From Anaerolinea thermophila (GTDB lineage Bacteria; Chloroflexota; Anaerolineae; Anaerolineales; Anaerolineaceae): 64,000 bases of DNA. Under the pieces are notes generated by a model. The model did no database searches and had not been told where the DNA came from. It was given only the letters and a program-made list of their open reading frames with translations. The stretch spans positions 1-64,000 of the forward strand of contig NZ_DYHZ01000009.1 of NCBI RefSeq assembly GCF_020723905.1, given 5' to 3'. Positions 8,471-16,557 of this stretch are shown here, one piece after another. Each line of letters starts with the position of its first letter. The first letter of the stretch is position 1. Made by a program: the position numbers and the translations under genes.

Positions 8471-9316
8471 TTACTCCTCGACTTCTTCGCCTTTGGACTG
8501 GTAATGACGGGCATAGTAATGGGCTAGCCCATAACGCAAACGCTGGCGGTACAGCGGCAGAGGGTTGAAAGGCTCCAGTAAAGCGGGAACAAGCGTCTCG
8601 GTTTCGCTGGCAGGGGCATTCTGCTTTGCCAGCGCATCCAGTTTTTCCTGCACGGTTCGCAGGAAGTGAATCTGTGCGCGCACCTGCTGATGTGCCACCA
8701 GTCCGCCGCGCCCGCTCACCAGCAAGTAATCCTGATATTCGCCCTGCAGAAGGCTCTCCAGTTGCTCAATCCACAGCGGCAGATTGGCGCTGGCGAGGAA
8801 AGGCGGCTGATGAAGCACAACGGCATCCCCCAGGAAAATGACCCGGGAAGCCGGCAGAACTGCCCAGATAGCACCCGTCGAACACCCCGGGCGATATTCC
8901 AGGCGAATGGGATGATCATCCCAGTGAATGGTCAGTTGATCGCTGAAGGTAATTTCCGGCGGCGACCAGCGCACCGAACCCAGCCCGTTGTGCTGTTCCC
9001 ATTCGGCGCCGGTTTCTGTTCCCTGCGCTTTGAAAGTCATGGGACGGTTGCGGAAGACTTCTGCCATGCGCTCATGCGCCAGCACGGTGCACTCCATGTT
9101 CCGCACGCCAATGGTGCGGTCAAAGTGCGCATCCAGATTGATGAGCAAACGATCCACTCCGCCGCTCAAACTGATGAGCGCCGAACGCCACGAACGGGCA
9201 TCCTCTGGACGGAAAGGGGCATCAATTAAAATCAACCCATGGGGGGAGTTGATCGCTCCCAGCGTCACGCCGGGATAAGCGGTTTCAATATACACTTGAG
9301 GGACGATTTCCTGCAT
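8471..9316 (-). CDS. Metallo-beta-lactamase-fold protein with missing metal ligands
   Basis: A 281-residue protein with the overall order of a metallo-beta-lactamase fold: N-terminal beta strands (YPGVTLGAINSPHGLILIDAP), the central motif and a C-terminal FLGDAVV strand. The zinc motif HxHxDH is replaced by DAHFDR, and the later PGHTPGH-type histidine is a cysteine (RPGCSTGAI). Hydrolase activity is therefore doubtful; it could bind another metal or act as a binding protein. The ATG at 9316 has no good ribosome site, but a TATACT box lies only 6 bases before it, suggesting a leaderless mRNA. It lies 2 bases upstream of the asparaginase gene. Confidence 0.75.
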   Translation of the reverse strand: MQEIVPQVYIETAYPGVTLGAINSPHGLILIDAPFRPEDARSWRSALISLSGGVDRLLINLDAHFDRTIGVRNMECTVLAHERMAEVFRNRPMTFKAQGTETGAEWEQHNGLGSVRWSPPEITFSDQLTIHWDDHPIRLEYRPGCSTGAIWAVLPASRVIFLGDAVVLHQPPFLASANLPLWIEQLESLLQGEYQDYLLVSGRGGLVAHQQVRAQIHFLRTVQEKLDALAKQNAPASETETLVPALLEPFNPLPLYRQRLRYGLAHYYARHYQSKGEEVEE

Positions 9317-9438
9317 ATTGTAAGTATATATCCTTTGATCAAATTGGGGTTCGCAACCTGAAGAACATCCCGGGCGAACAGGACAATTGTAACCTGAATA
9401 TCTTCCCACCAGAAACCCTATAATGGATTTAAGACCCT

Positions 9439-10221
9439 ATGTCTCTTCTGGGCGATGCTCCTTTTGTACAAACATCCGGCGGGGGAACGGTGACGCCGCT
9501 CCCGCCTCCGCAGGCACCTGCATCCCTCCACCGCGGCTGGCGTCTGTGCCTTCCAGCGGGAGATGAACGCTCGTACCGTCTGGCGCAGATTGAGCAGGGA
9601 CCCTTCCGCACCCGCGCAGAGTTTCCCCTCACCCCGCCAGTCGAATGGACGCTGTGGGCGCGGGTTTCAGCGCCTGACCTGCCCGGTACATGGGGGTTTG
9701 GATTCTGGAACGAGCCTTTCAGCGTCGGGCTGGGAGTCCGCGGCATGCGCCGGGCTTTACCCGTCCTGCCCAATGCCCTGTGGTATTTTTACGCCTCACC
9801 GCCGTCGTATCTTTCTCTGCGCAATGATTCGCCCGGGAGAGGGTGGATGGGCATGGTCTTTTCTTCGCCGCCCGCCCCACCGGTGACATGGCTTCCTGCC
9901 CTGCCCCTGCTGGCGGGGTTGCTGTTCCCCGCCTCACGGCGGGCATTGCGCCGCCTTGCCCGCCGCTGGATTCGCGATCAAGCCGTGCTGTTGCCGGTAG
10001 AGGTCACCGGGTGGCACCGCTACACCCTGCGCTGGGAGCGTGACAGGGTCTCATTTACCATAGATAACACCTGGACACACACCATGCCTCTATCGCCCCG
10101 GGGCAGGATGAAGGCACTGGCGTGGATAGATAACCAGATGGCGTTTTTCGATCCGCAGGGAAGGCTGGGAAGCGGGGTACTTGCCAACCCGGCGGCATGG
10201 CTGGAAATCGGCGAGGAATAA
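9439..10221 (+). CDS. Unknown protein, probably beta-sandwich
   Basis: A 260-residue protein I do not recognise. It begins with a proline-rich segment, then alternates aromatic beta-strand-like segments such as EWTLWARVSAPDLPGTWGFGFWNEPF and TLRWERDRVSFTIDNTWTH, reminiscent of concanavalin-like carbohydrate-binding sandwiches. A hydrophobic stretch near residues 148-165 could be membrane-associated. A TATAAT box is at 9419-9424, 14 bases before the ATG, with no ribosome site. It is divergent from the upstream MBL-fold gene. No function is assigned. Confidence 0.6.
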   Translation: MSLLGDAPFVQTSGGGTVTPLPPPQAPASLHRGWRLCLPAGDERSYRLAQIEQGPFRTRAEFPLTPPVEWTLWARVSAPDLPGTWGFGFWNEPFSVGLGVRGMRRALPVLPNALWYFYASPPSYLSLRNDSPGRGWMGMVFSSPPAPPVTWLPALPLLAGLLFPASRRALRRLARRWIRDQAVLLPVEVTGWHRYTLRWERDRVSFTIDNTWTHTMPLSPRGRMKALAWIDNQMAFFDPQGRLGSGVLANPAAWLEIGEE

Positions 10222-10252
10222 AAAAAAAGACACCCGGAAATTCCGGGCGTCT
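10220..10252 (-). terminator. Intrinsic terminator after the prenyltransferase gene
   Basis: Minus-strand hairpin of 12 bp (10229-10240 with 10241-10252, one G-T pair, very tight loop) followed by a run of nine T residues. It lies 20 bases after the stop of the minus-strand gene. Confidence 0.88.
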
Positions 10253-10271
10253 GAGGAAGCATGAAAACCAC

Positions 10272-11279
10272 TTACTTCAGCAGGGTATTGCGCAGGATGA
10301 CATCGGCAATCAAGCCCAGCAGGAAAAGCATGCCGTAAGCGCGGTTGTGGTAGAAGTTCGCCGCCACAAACCAGAGGGGCCAGATATCTTTGCGCTCTTC
10401 CGGGGGAGCGGAAGGACGCGGAGACCCGAGCATTTTCCAGGTCTCGGGCAGGTAGCGCAGGGCAAAGAAGACAATGAGCATGGCAGGGGTAAAGTAGCCC
10501 ACCAGCACCAGCCCGGCGACCAGCGCGTACATCAGCACAATCATCACCCGCACGCTGACGCGCGCGGCTTTCTCGCCGATGATAACCGGCAGGGTGCGCA
10601 CACCCTTTTGACGGTCGGCATCCAGTTTGTCGATGTGCTTGCCGTAAATCACCGTTGTGGGACCCAGCGCGTAGGGCAACCCCGCCAGCACTGCCATCCA
10701 CGACCACTCGCCGGTAATGACAAAATAACTGCCGCCAATCATCAGCGGACCCCACACCAGCAGAACCGCCACCTCTCCCAGTCCAATGTACTTGAGGGGA
10801 TAGGTGTAGAAGAACACGAAGAACGCTCCCAGCACCAGCAAAACCAGCGCCAGCCAGCCCCGCAACAGCACCAGATACAACCCCGCGGCAAGCGCCAGCG
10901 CGCCCGTCACTGCGGCGTAGGTGAGCAATTGCTTTCGGGTCATCAATCCCTGCTGCAGGGGGTGAGGACCATACTGGGCACGGAAGTAGTTATTCTCGTC
11001 AATGCCGCGCTCGTAATCGGTCAGGTCGTTGAGCAGGTTGTTGAGGGCATGGGCAAGCACCAGTCCCAGCACCGTCAGAAACCACAGCCCCAGATTGAAC
11101 ATGCCATCCCGCGCCGCCAGCAAACCGCCAATGGTAGCGGAGGTGAAGGTCATAATCAGCACCGCCGCCCGGGTGGAAATCAACCAGCGGGAGATGACAT
11201 CCAGTTTTTCCCATTCCTCGCGGGTAATGCGTGGAATCACCTGAAGGGCTTTCACCCACATTCCCACATTAACGCTCAT
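10272..11279 (-). CDS. UbiA-family prenyltransferase (MenA-like)
   Basis: This 335-residue integral membrane enzyme attaches a polyprenyl chain to an aromatic acceptor. The first diphosphate-binding motif is NLLNDLTDYERGID (Asn84-Asp85-x2-Asp88) and the second is DKLDADRQKGVRTLP. Eight or nine hydrophobic segments alternate through the protein. The pattern is closest to 1,4-dihydroxy-2-naphthoate prenyltransferase (menaquinone synthesis), but no men gene is nearby, so lipid or other quinone substrates remain possible. AAAGGAGAGGAAT precedes the ATG. Confidence 0.88.
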   Translation of the reverse strand: MSVNVGMWVKALQVIPRITREEWEKLDVISRWLISTRAAVLIMTFTSATIGGLLAARDGMFNLGLWFLTVLGLVLAHALNNLLNDLTDYERGIDENNYFRAQYGPHPLQQGLMTRKQLLTYAAVTGALALAAGLYLVLLRGWLALVLLVLGAFFVFFYTYPLKYIGLGEVAVLLVWGPLMIGGSYFVITGEWSWMAVLAGLPYALGPTTVIYGKHIDKLDADRQKGVRTLPVIIGEKAARVSVRVMIVLMYALVAGLVLVGYFTPAMLIVFFALRYLPETWKMLGSPRPSAPPEERKDIWPLWFVAANFYHNRAYGMLFLLGLIADVILRNTLLK

Positions 11280-11327
11280 ATTCCTCTCCTTTAGCCTTTT
11301 GGTGTCAATTATAACGCGAATGACCCA

Positions 11328-11972
11328 TTACACGGGGAGGAAAAAAGAGGCGTGTAATCGTTGAACCCGTTCGGGGAACTGAGCATACAGGCGGGCAATG
11401 GTGGCGGCGGCGTAGGCGTTCAATTCGGCAAGGGAAAGAATTTTCTCATAAGGCAACTGTCCGCGGAGGAGTTTGAAACGGGTGATTTCCTCAAAAAACT
11501 CCATGGCATCGGGGACGTCACAATCCAGGTCTGCCAGCGCCAGCTGGCGCTGGATGCGCCCTTCGAGGGTATTCCCCGGTAAAAGGGGATGCCCCAGCCA
11601 TTTTTCCAAAGCGCTTTCTGCATCGGTCTCCAACCACTGCCGCGGGGAGTCGCTTTCGCTGTCGCAGGGGGAATACCCGAGCCGCTGGAGGGTGGCAACC
11701 AGCGGCGGCACCTCTTCTTCAGCGGATTCGGGCAACAGCGGTGGAGGTTCCACGGCAGGGTCAGCGTGGGCAGGACGGGACCATCGCGCCCGCACCGGCG
11801 GGGTCAGCGCCAGCAAGGCGCTGCTGGCGCCTGCGGCATACGCCAGCGCATCTGCCAGCGTACCGCTTCCAATGGCAAGGGAATGCCCCCGGGCATCCAG
11901 CGCGGTGAACACGGTGGGACGTTTCCCACTCGAGGCAAGCGCCACCCCCACGTACATCAAGAAGTTTGCCAT
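11328..11972 (-). CDS. Unknown protein, possibly DUF429/RNase H-like
   Basis: A 214-residue protein. The N terminus MYVGVALASSGKRPTVFTAL resembles the first strand of RNase H-like DUF429 proteins (GVDLA-type), and the C-terminal helices (EITRFKLLRGQLPYEKILSLAELNAYAAATIARLY) resemble their final helical part. The usual acidic active-site residues are not evident: the expected Asp of the first strand is Ala. A proline- and glutamate-rich linker spans about residues 68-90. There is no ribosome site, but GATATA lies 6 bases before the ATG. Function unknown. Confidence 0.5.
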   Translation of the reverse strand: MANFLMYVGVALASSGKRPTVFTALDARGHSLAIGSGTLADALAYAAGASSALLALTPPVRARWSRPAHADPAVEPPPLLPESAEEEVPPLVATLQRLGYSPCDSESDSPRQWLETDAESALEKWLGHPLLPGNTLEGRIQRQLALADLDCDVPDAMEFFEEITRFKLLRGQLPYEKILSLAELNAYAAATIARLYAQFPERVQRLHASFFLPV

Positions 11973-12058
11973 AGTATGTATATCAGTTTAGCCCAAAATG
12001 GCAATCCTCACAACATTTTGCGCGGGGAGAATTCAATGAAAGTCGGTTTTTAAGATAA

Positions 12059-13246
12059 TCAGGTCCTGTAGTTGAGGATCAGATCTTTATTGGATGTTTT
12101 CCCCTCACACAATGCGCTGATTGGACATTGCTGACAATCTGGTTGATCGTGATTGAGACAATACCGGGTGCCTATAAAAATTAAGCCATCATCAAAATGA
12201 GCCACATTGAGCCCCTGATCGCGATGTGCCCAGAGGTAAACATGCTGGATCTGCTGAATTTGAAGGTTTTGTGGACGCTTACGATGCGTTTTCAGGTGGC
12301 GAACACAGATTTCCTGATACGGATCCCATAATTCCGGGCTGACATTCTTTACGGCTTTCATCCCCCGCAGGTTCGTTACCCGAATATAGGTTGTGTTCCC
12401 TTTTCCCTTTCCTGGTTGCAAAACATTCTGCTTCTTAAAGTCTTGTTCATCTGCCCAGTGGTGCAGGTAACCGGTACGCCAGAGGATACGCCCTGCATTC
12501 GAATCGTACGGAACCTCGTAAGAGAAGTCATCCCATCCACTTTCGGATTTACGGGTTAATCGAAAACTGGAAACCAGCCATTTCCCAAACAAATGAGCAG
12601 CTTTATCGCCAATTGCTTTACCTAACCCATAACGTGGGTGATCCTTCAGCTGCTGAGTCATTTTTTCCGTCGAGTCATAACTTTCCAGATAATCCAGCAG
12701 GGCGTTTTCTACAGGTTTTCCTTCAGACTGGTTATCCTTTTCCAACAGGTAAGGTAAAGCCAGTGGCACCCCCCAGCGGAAAATTGCATACCCGAGCACC
12801 TGCCTGGCATTATCCATGAAGAGGTTATATCGCGAAGCATTCGAGCGATTTACCTTTGCCCAATCCGAGGAGCGAATCTCTCTAATGGCCTTATGCTGAG
12901 TAAGAATTTCATCAATAGCAACGCCTATTTCGCTAAAGAAAGAAACAGGTTTGTGAAGAAAACGGACTTCCTTACGATACAATTCGTTTGTCGTCTGGAT
13001 CAGCATCTGGCGAATTCCCTCAATGTCTGGTCCCTGATCCAGAACGGCGCTTAATAACAAAAAACGAGTCAATGCTTCCCGTCGGGTTAGAGATCCGTCT
13101 CTTTGATCAAGACGATTTCTGTCTACCACCTCACCGCTGGCAAAATAGTGTTTGAAAATTTCCACTTCATGAAGGGATGGGGAAGAGGGATTTTCGCGTC
13201 CAATTTCGGCAATCTTTATCACCAGTTGTTCGGGGTCCATCTTCAT
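12059..13246 (-). CDS. Endonuclease III-like iron-sulfur protein paired with a DNA methyltransferase
   Basis: A 395-residue protein. The C terminus carries C363-x7-C371-x2-C374-x5-C380, very like the endonuclease III iron-sulfur loop (C-x6-C-x2-C-x5-C), with HFDDGLIFIGTRYC before it as in that family. Upstream, VPYDSNAGRILWRTGYL (residues 245-261) resembles the VDTHxxRVxNR catalytic segment, placing Asp248 as the catalytic aspartate, and AIGDKAAHLFG (211-221) resembles the helix-hairpin-helix with Lys215. The first 200 residues are not recognised. The ATG overlaps the methyltransferase stop by 4 bases. It is probably the restriction or base-excision partner of the methylase. The region is AT-richer than its surroundings, suggesting transfer. 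Confidence 0.65.
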   Translation of the reverse strand: MKMDPEQLVIKIAEIGRENPSSPSLHEVEIFKHYFASGEVVDRNRLDQRDGSLTRREALTRFLLLSAVLDQGPDIEGIRQMLIQTTNELYRKEVRFLHKPVSFFSEIGVAIDEILTQHKAIREIRSSDWAKVNRSNASRYNLFMDNARQVLGYAIFRWGVPLALPYLLEKDNQSEGKPVENALLDYLESYDSTEKMTQQLKDHPRYGLGKAIGDKAAHLFGKWLVSSFRLTRKSESGWDDFSYEVPYDSNAGRILWRTGYLHHWADEQDFKKQNVLQPGKGKGNTTYIRVTNLRGMKAVKNVSPELWDPYQEICVRHLKTHRKRPQNLQIQQIQHVYLWAHRDQGLNVAHFDDGLIFIGTRYCLNHDQPDCQQCPISALCEGKTSNKDLILNYRT

Positions 13247-14157
13247 TTTTCCTCATCCAGCAAACTGGGCTGGCGTATTTTTCCGTTCGCTTTCCCTTTA
13301 ACTGGCTCCCCAATGGAGACTTTGTCAAACACAGCAATCAGCTGTTCCTGGCGCAGATCTAAAGGCTCTCCAATTCTTTGATTTGCCAGTTGCACATACT
13401 TCTCAATGACCTCATAGCCTGCATACCGACGCCCCAAATGGTAAGCGACCTTCAACGTTTGCCCTGATCCCGTAAATGGATCCAAAACCAGATCGCCAGG
13501 ATAAGAGTAGAGCTGGATAAGCCGATACGGGATTTCCTCAGGGAAAGGGGCAGGATGAGGAATGATATTGGGTGGAACAGGCGCAATATGCCAGATGTTA
13601 TTGGCAATATCCATTGTAAATAAACGGTCTATGGAATATCGCCCCTGTTCTTTTTCTTCCTGCGAACGATTTTCATATATCCTTGGACCGGGCTTGCGAA
13701 ACACCAGAATGTATTCATTCATGATATTCGGATAAAAGTACCCCGGATACGGTTTCTGAATACTCACCCCTGCGCGCTTTACCCCGGCAGTGCATTTGTG
13801 CCAGATGATATCCTGATAAAACTCCCATCCTGCCTGAGTAAATTGAGCGGTCATATCAAACGGAACAGGATACAGTTTTCCTTCCAGCAACACCGTACCA
13901 ATTACCACTGCACAAAAACCACCCGGTCTGGTGACACGATACACCTCTTTGAAAATTCGCACAAGCCAATCGAGATATTCATGATAATCCTGATAACCGT
14001 TGGCGTACTGCCTCGTGCGATAATATTGTGTATCATCTTCAGCATGGCGATCGTAATCAATAGCATTCCAGTAAGGCGGAGAGGTCACCGTAAGAGAGAC
14101 GGCATTCTCTTCTATCTCTGGCATGGTTTCGCAGGAATGGTTATAAATCATGTTCAT
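13243..14157 (-). CDS. DNA methyltransferase, beta class (probably N4-cytosine)
   Basis: A 304-residue S-adenosylmethionine-dependent DNA methylase. Catalytic motif IV TSPPYW is at residues 25-30 and the AdoMet-binding motif I DPFTGSGQ at 226-233; this order (IV before I) defines the beta class. SPPY is most common in N4-cytosine enzymes, but N6-adenine cannot be excluded. The variable region between (about 60-215) would contain the target recognition part; no recognition site can be read from it. It lacks a ribosome site; TATAAT is 7 bases before the ATG. It is translationally coupled to the downstream iron-sulfur protein gene. Confidence 0.9.
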   Translation of the reverse strand: MNMIYNHSCETMPEIEENAVSLTVTSPPYWNAIDYDRHAEDDTQYYRTRQYANGYQDYHEYLDWLVRIFKEVYRVTRPGGFCAVVIGTVLLEGKLYPVPFDMTAQFTQAGWEFYQDIIWHKCTAGVKRAGVSIQKPYPGYFYPNIMNEYILVFRKPGPRIYENRSQEEKEQGRYSIDRLFTMDIANNIWHIAPVPPNIIPHPAPFPEEIPYRLIQLYSYPGDLVLDPFTGSGQTLKVAYHLGRRYAGYEVIEKYVQLANQRIGEPLDLRQEQLIAVFDKVSIGEPVKGKANGKIRQPSLLDEEK

Positions 14158-14170
14158 GTTTTTTATTATA
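14158..14170 (-). promoter_or_regulatory. -10 box of the methyltransferase operon, leaderless arrangement
   Basis: On the minus strand TATAAT (14165-14170) is followed by 7 bases and then the ATG at 14157. A TTGCAG at 14190-14195 is a possible -35 but the spacing is 19. There is no Shine-Dalgarno sequence, so the transcript probably starts at or next to the start codon. Confidence 0.55.
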
Positions 14171-14318
14171 AACCATCCACCGGATAGCCCTGCAACACTT
14201 ATTTTTCAGGTTGAAATCATCTTCGCAACGGTAAAGATGATAAATTCCTGTCCCTCAGCCCCCCATTTTGTTCTGATACCGGAAGGGACAACTGGATTCA
14301 ACGTGGAATAAACGCGAA

Positions 14319-14342
14319 CCGCCAGCGGGTCCTCGCTGGCGG
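14319..14342. terminator. Hairpin downstream of the DHOD-like gene
   Basis: A perfect 9-bp GC-rich stem (14319-14327 with 14334-14342) closes a 6-base loop, 40 bases after the minus-strand stop codon. The following minus-strand sequence is only weakly T-rich. The rest of 14171-14381 holds nothing else I can name. Confidence 0.5.
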
Positions 14343-14381
14343 AGATGAAGGTATTTATATCAAGAGGTTGATCCTTCCGGG

Positions 14382-15509
14382 TTAATTCTTCTCCCAGCGC
14401 ATGCGCAGGCTGAGGGCATCATGCGGACACACTGAGACGCACAACCCACATGCCGCGCACAGATCGGCATCCACCTGCGCAATCTGCTTCTGCGGGGAGC
14501 GCAACGCATCGTACTGGCACACCCGCTCGCAAACGCCGCATCCTTTGCAACGTGCCTCATCCACCACCGCCACCTGCTCCAGCGTGGTCACCACCCGCTG
14601 TCCATTGCGGTATTTTTCCAGGAACTTTCCCTTGACCTCCTGCAGACTGGAATAGCCATGCTCTTCCAGCCAGCGGGCGGTCTCGGCGGCGATTTTGCCG
14701 TAAATTTCGGGACCGCGCAGAATGGCGGCGGTGCAGACCCCCACCATAGAGGCTCCCGCCATCAGAAATTCAATCACATCCTCGCCGCGCGTCACACCAC
14801 CCACGCCGATGATGGGCTTTTCGGTCACCCGAGCCGCCTCAAACACCGAGCGCACCGCCAGCGGCTTGAGCGGCGCACCCGACATCCAGCCGTACCCGAA
14901 CTTCGATCCCAGAAAGGCTTCCCCACCGTGTTCAATATCAATGCTCAGAGTGGGTCCAAAACTGTTGATGCAGGCAAATCCGTCCACGTACGGATCGAGC
15001 AAACGCACAAAAGCCCCCAGATCGCCCAAATGCGGGCTGAGTTTGGCAATGATGGGCAGGGTAACCACCTCGCGCAGCAACTGCGCGGTTTCAATCAGGC
15101 GTTCCGCATCCAGATAATGCACTGAAAATTCGATGATATCCACGCCCTTGTCCTGCAAACGCGGTCCCAGCACGGCAAGATCTTCAGCACTGTATCCCAC
15201 GCTGGCGATCAACGGCAATCCATACTCCCGCGCAACAGCAATCGCTTCATTGTATTCCTTTTGAAACCACACTTCCGGCGGAAGTTCGCTCCATAACTCG
15301 GTATTCAGCATGCCCATCGTGCCAAAGCGTACCATGTTTGGATGCGGTACCGGCGCGGCGCGGCTGGAAATCGTTTTGGTCAGCAAGCCTCCTGCGCCCC
15401 CTTCGGCGGCGCGGCGCACCATGCGCCCCGAGCCTACGTTGGGACCCGCGGCAGGGATGACCGGGTTACGGAAGGTATGCCCCCAGAGATGGAGTGAGAG
15501 GTCAACCAT
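14382..15509 (-). CDS. Dihydroorotate/dihydropyrimidine dehydrogenase-like flavoprotein with ferredoxin domain
   Basis: A 375-residue fusion. Residues 1-300 are a TIM-barrel FMN domain of the dihydroorotate dehydrogenase type (NPVIPAAGPNVGSG, LTKTIS, IGVGGVTRGEDVIEFLMAGASMVGV). The tail has two 4Fe-4S motifs, CKGCGVCERVC and CAACGLCVSVC. This layout resembles the PreA subunit of NAD-dependent dihydropyrimidine dehydrogenase, and a pyrimidine or related oxidoreductase role is inferred. The usual DHOD catalytic serine/cysteine loop is not clearly readable. AAAGGA lies 11 bases before the ATG. Nearby nucleobase catabolism genes fit a pyrimidine role, but no PreT partner is present. Confidence 0.8.
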   Translation of the reverse strand: MVDLSLHLWGHTFRNPVIPAAGPNVGSGRMVRRAAEGGAGGLLTKTISSRAAPVPHPNMVRFGTMGMLNTELWSELPPEVWFQKEYNEAIAVAREYGLPLIASVGYSAEDLAVLGPRLQDKGVDIIEFSVHYLDAERLIETAQLLREVVTLPIIAKLSPHLGDLGAFVRLLDPYVDGFACINSFGPTLSIDIEHGGEAFLGSKFGYGWMSGAPLKPLAVRSVFEAARVTEKPIIGVGGVTRGEDVIEFLMAGASMVGVCTAAILRGPEIYGKIAAETARWLEEHGYSSLQEVKGKFLEKYRNGQRVVTTLEQVAVVDEARCKGCGVCERVCQYDALRSPQKQIAQVDADLCAACGLCVSVCPHDALSLRMRWEKN

Positions 15510-15706
15510 CGGATGCCAATTCCTTTCAAATTGAGGGATTGTGGAAATTGTCTGACATGCTGATTATAGCGGGGATGAGTAAGGCTGTAAACGGACATTC
15601 TTCCTGATTTTTGGAATGTCTCTACCCGATTATGTGCAACCTTTTTGCACAATGAACATCTAAACATGTAGATTATTCAACTTTTCGGAGGATCCAGGAG
15701 GTCCTT

Positions 15707-15913
15707 ATGTCAAACTGGATTAACGAATCAGGGTTAGATCGCGTCATTCGCGTCATTGTGGGGCTGGTCCTGCTGGTGCTGGGCTGGGGCGGAATCGTCA
15801 CCGGCACACTGGGAACCGTCTTCAAAATTCTGGGCTTTGTCCCCCTGCTCACCGGCTTGATTGGCTTCTGCCCGGCATATGCACTGTTCAAATTCCGCAC
15901 CAACAAAGCCTGA
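15707..15913 (+). CDS. DUF2892 (YgaP-like) small membrane protein
   Basis: A 68-residue protein with the DUF2892 pattern: a short amphipathic start (NESGLDRVIRVIVG), two hydrophobic segments separated by a glycine turn, and the CPAYALFK end. Members sit in the inner membrane beside rhodanese or redox domains. AGGAGGTCCTT precedes the ATG. The next gene encodes a thioredoxin fused to the same DUF2892 domain, so the pair probably works in one redox or sulfur process. Confidence 0.85.
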   Translation: MSNWINESGLDRVIRVIVGLVLLVLGWGGIVTGTLGTVFKILGFVPLLTGLIGFCPAYALFKFRTNKA

Positions 15914-15926
15914 TCTCTGAACCTTC

Positions 15927-16442
15927 ATGGACCGGACTGAACTTTTAAAGAAAATCCAGAGACATCCTCGCCCCGTCATTGTCGAATTCTGGGCGCCGTG
16001 GTGCACCCCCTGTAAAGTGATGGAGCCCGCCCTGAAACAGGTGGCAAAAGAATTTCAGGGCAAGGTCGATCTGTGGCGCTACAACGCCGATGAACATCCT
16101 GAACTGGTGCGCGACCTGCGAGTCATGGGCATTCCTACCCTGCTGGGGTTTAACGCACAGGGAGAGATTTTCCGCCGTACCGGCGCACTGCCGCTGGCAG
16201 GCTTACGCGAAGCCTTCACCGCTGCGCTGGAGGGCAAAAAGCCTGAAAAGCATCTTTCAGCCCTGGAGCGGGCATTGCGGGCAGGTGCCGGCATCGCTTT
16301 GATCATCGCGGGGATCTCCCTGCAAACCAACTGGATCTTAATGGGACTGGGTGGTATTGTGCTGTTCAGTGCAGTGTATGACCGCTGTCCCATTGTGCAA
16401 GCCATCAAGCCCCGTCTGGAAGCGCTGTTCAAAAAAGGATAA
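15927..16442 (+). CDS. Thioredoxin fused to a DUF2892 membrane domain
   Basis: A 171-residue protein. Residues 1-105 are a thioredoxin fold with active site WCTPC in FWAPWCTPCKVMEPAL, the cis-Pro in MGIPTLLGF and no signal peptide. Residues 112-171 repeat the DUF2892 pattern (LERALRAGAGIALIIAG, then CPIVQAIKPRL). The enzyme would be held at the inner face of the membrane. Its start, 13 bases after the previous stop, has no strong ribosome site, so coupling to the upstream gene is likely. The partner substrate is unknown. Confidence 0.85.
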   Translation: MDRTELLKKIQRHPRPVIVEFWAPWCTPCKVMEPALKQVAKEFQGKVDLWRYNADEHPELVRDLRVMGIPTLLGFNAQGEIFRRTGALPLAGLREAFTAALEGKKPEKHLSALERALRAGAGIALIIAGISLQTNWILMGLGGIVLFSAVYDRCPIVQAIKPRLEALFKKG

Positions 16443-16463
16443 TATCACTCCCGTGGGATTGAA

Positions 16464-16550
16464 GAAAGCCCTGCCATTGCCTTCAGCAGGGCTTTCGACT
16501 TTAAAGGCAAATGGAGACGGGCACAGCCCGTCTCCCAATCTTTTCTTTGT
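16464..16550. terminator. Two consecutive terminator hairpins between convergent transcripts
   Basis: The first stem is 11 bp (16464-16474 with 16486-16496). The second is a perfect 10 bp (16513-16522 with 16526-16535, loop ACA) followed on the plus strand by a T-rich run at 16540-16550. They separate the thioredoxin gene from the convergent nucleoside transporter operon. Confidence 0.8.
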
Positions 16551-16557
16551 TGATCCC

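Noticed and set aside
10197-11294. 365-codon plus-strand open frame across the prenyltransferase gene
   Set aside because: It is the shadow of the UbiA-family gene; its translation is repetitive in Gln/His/Asn and it has no ribosome site.
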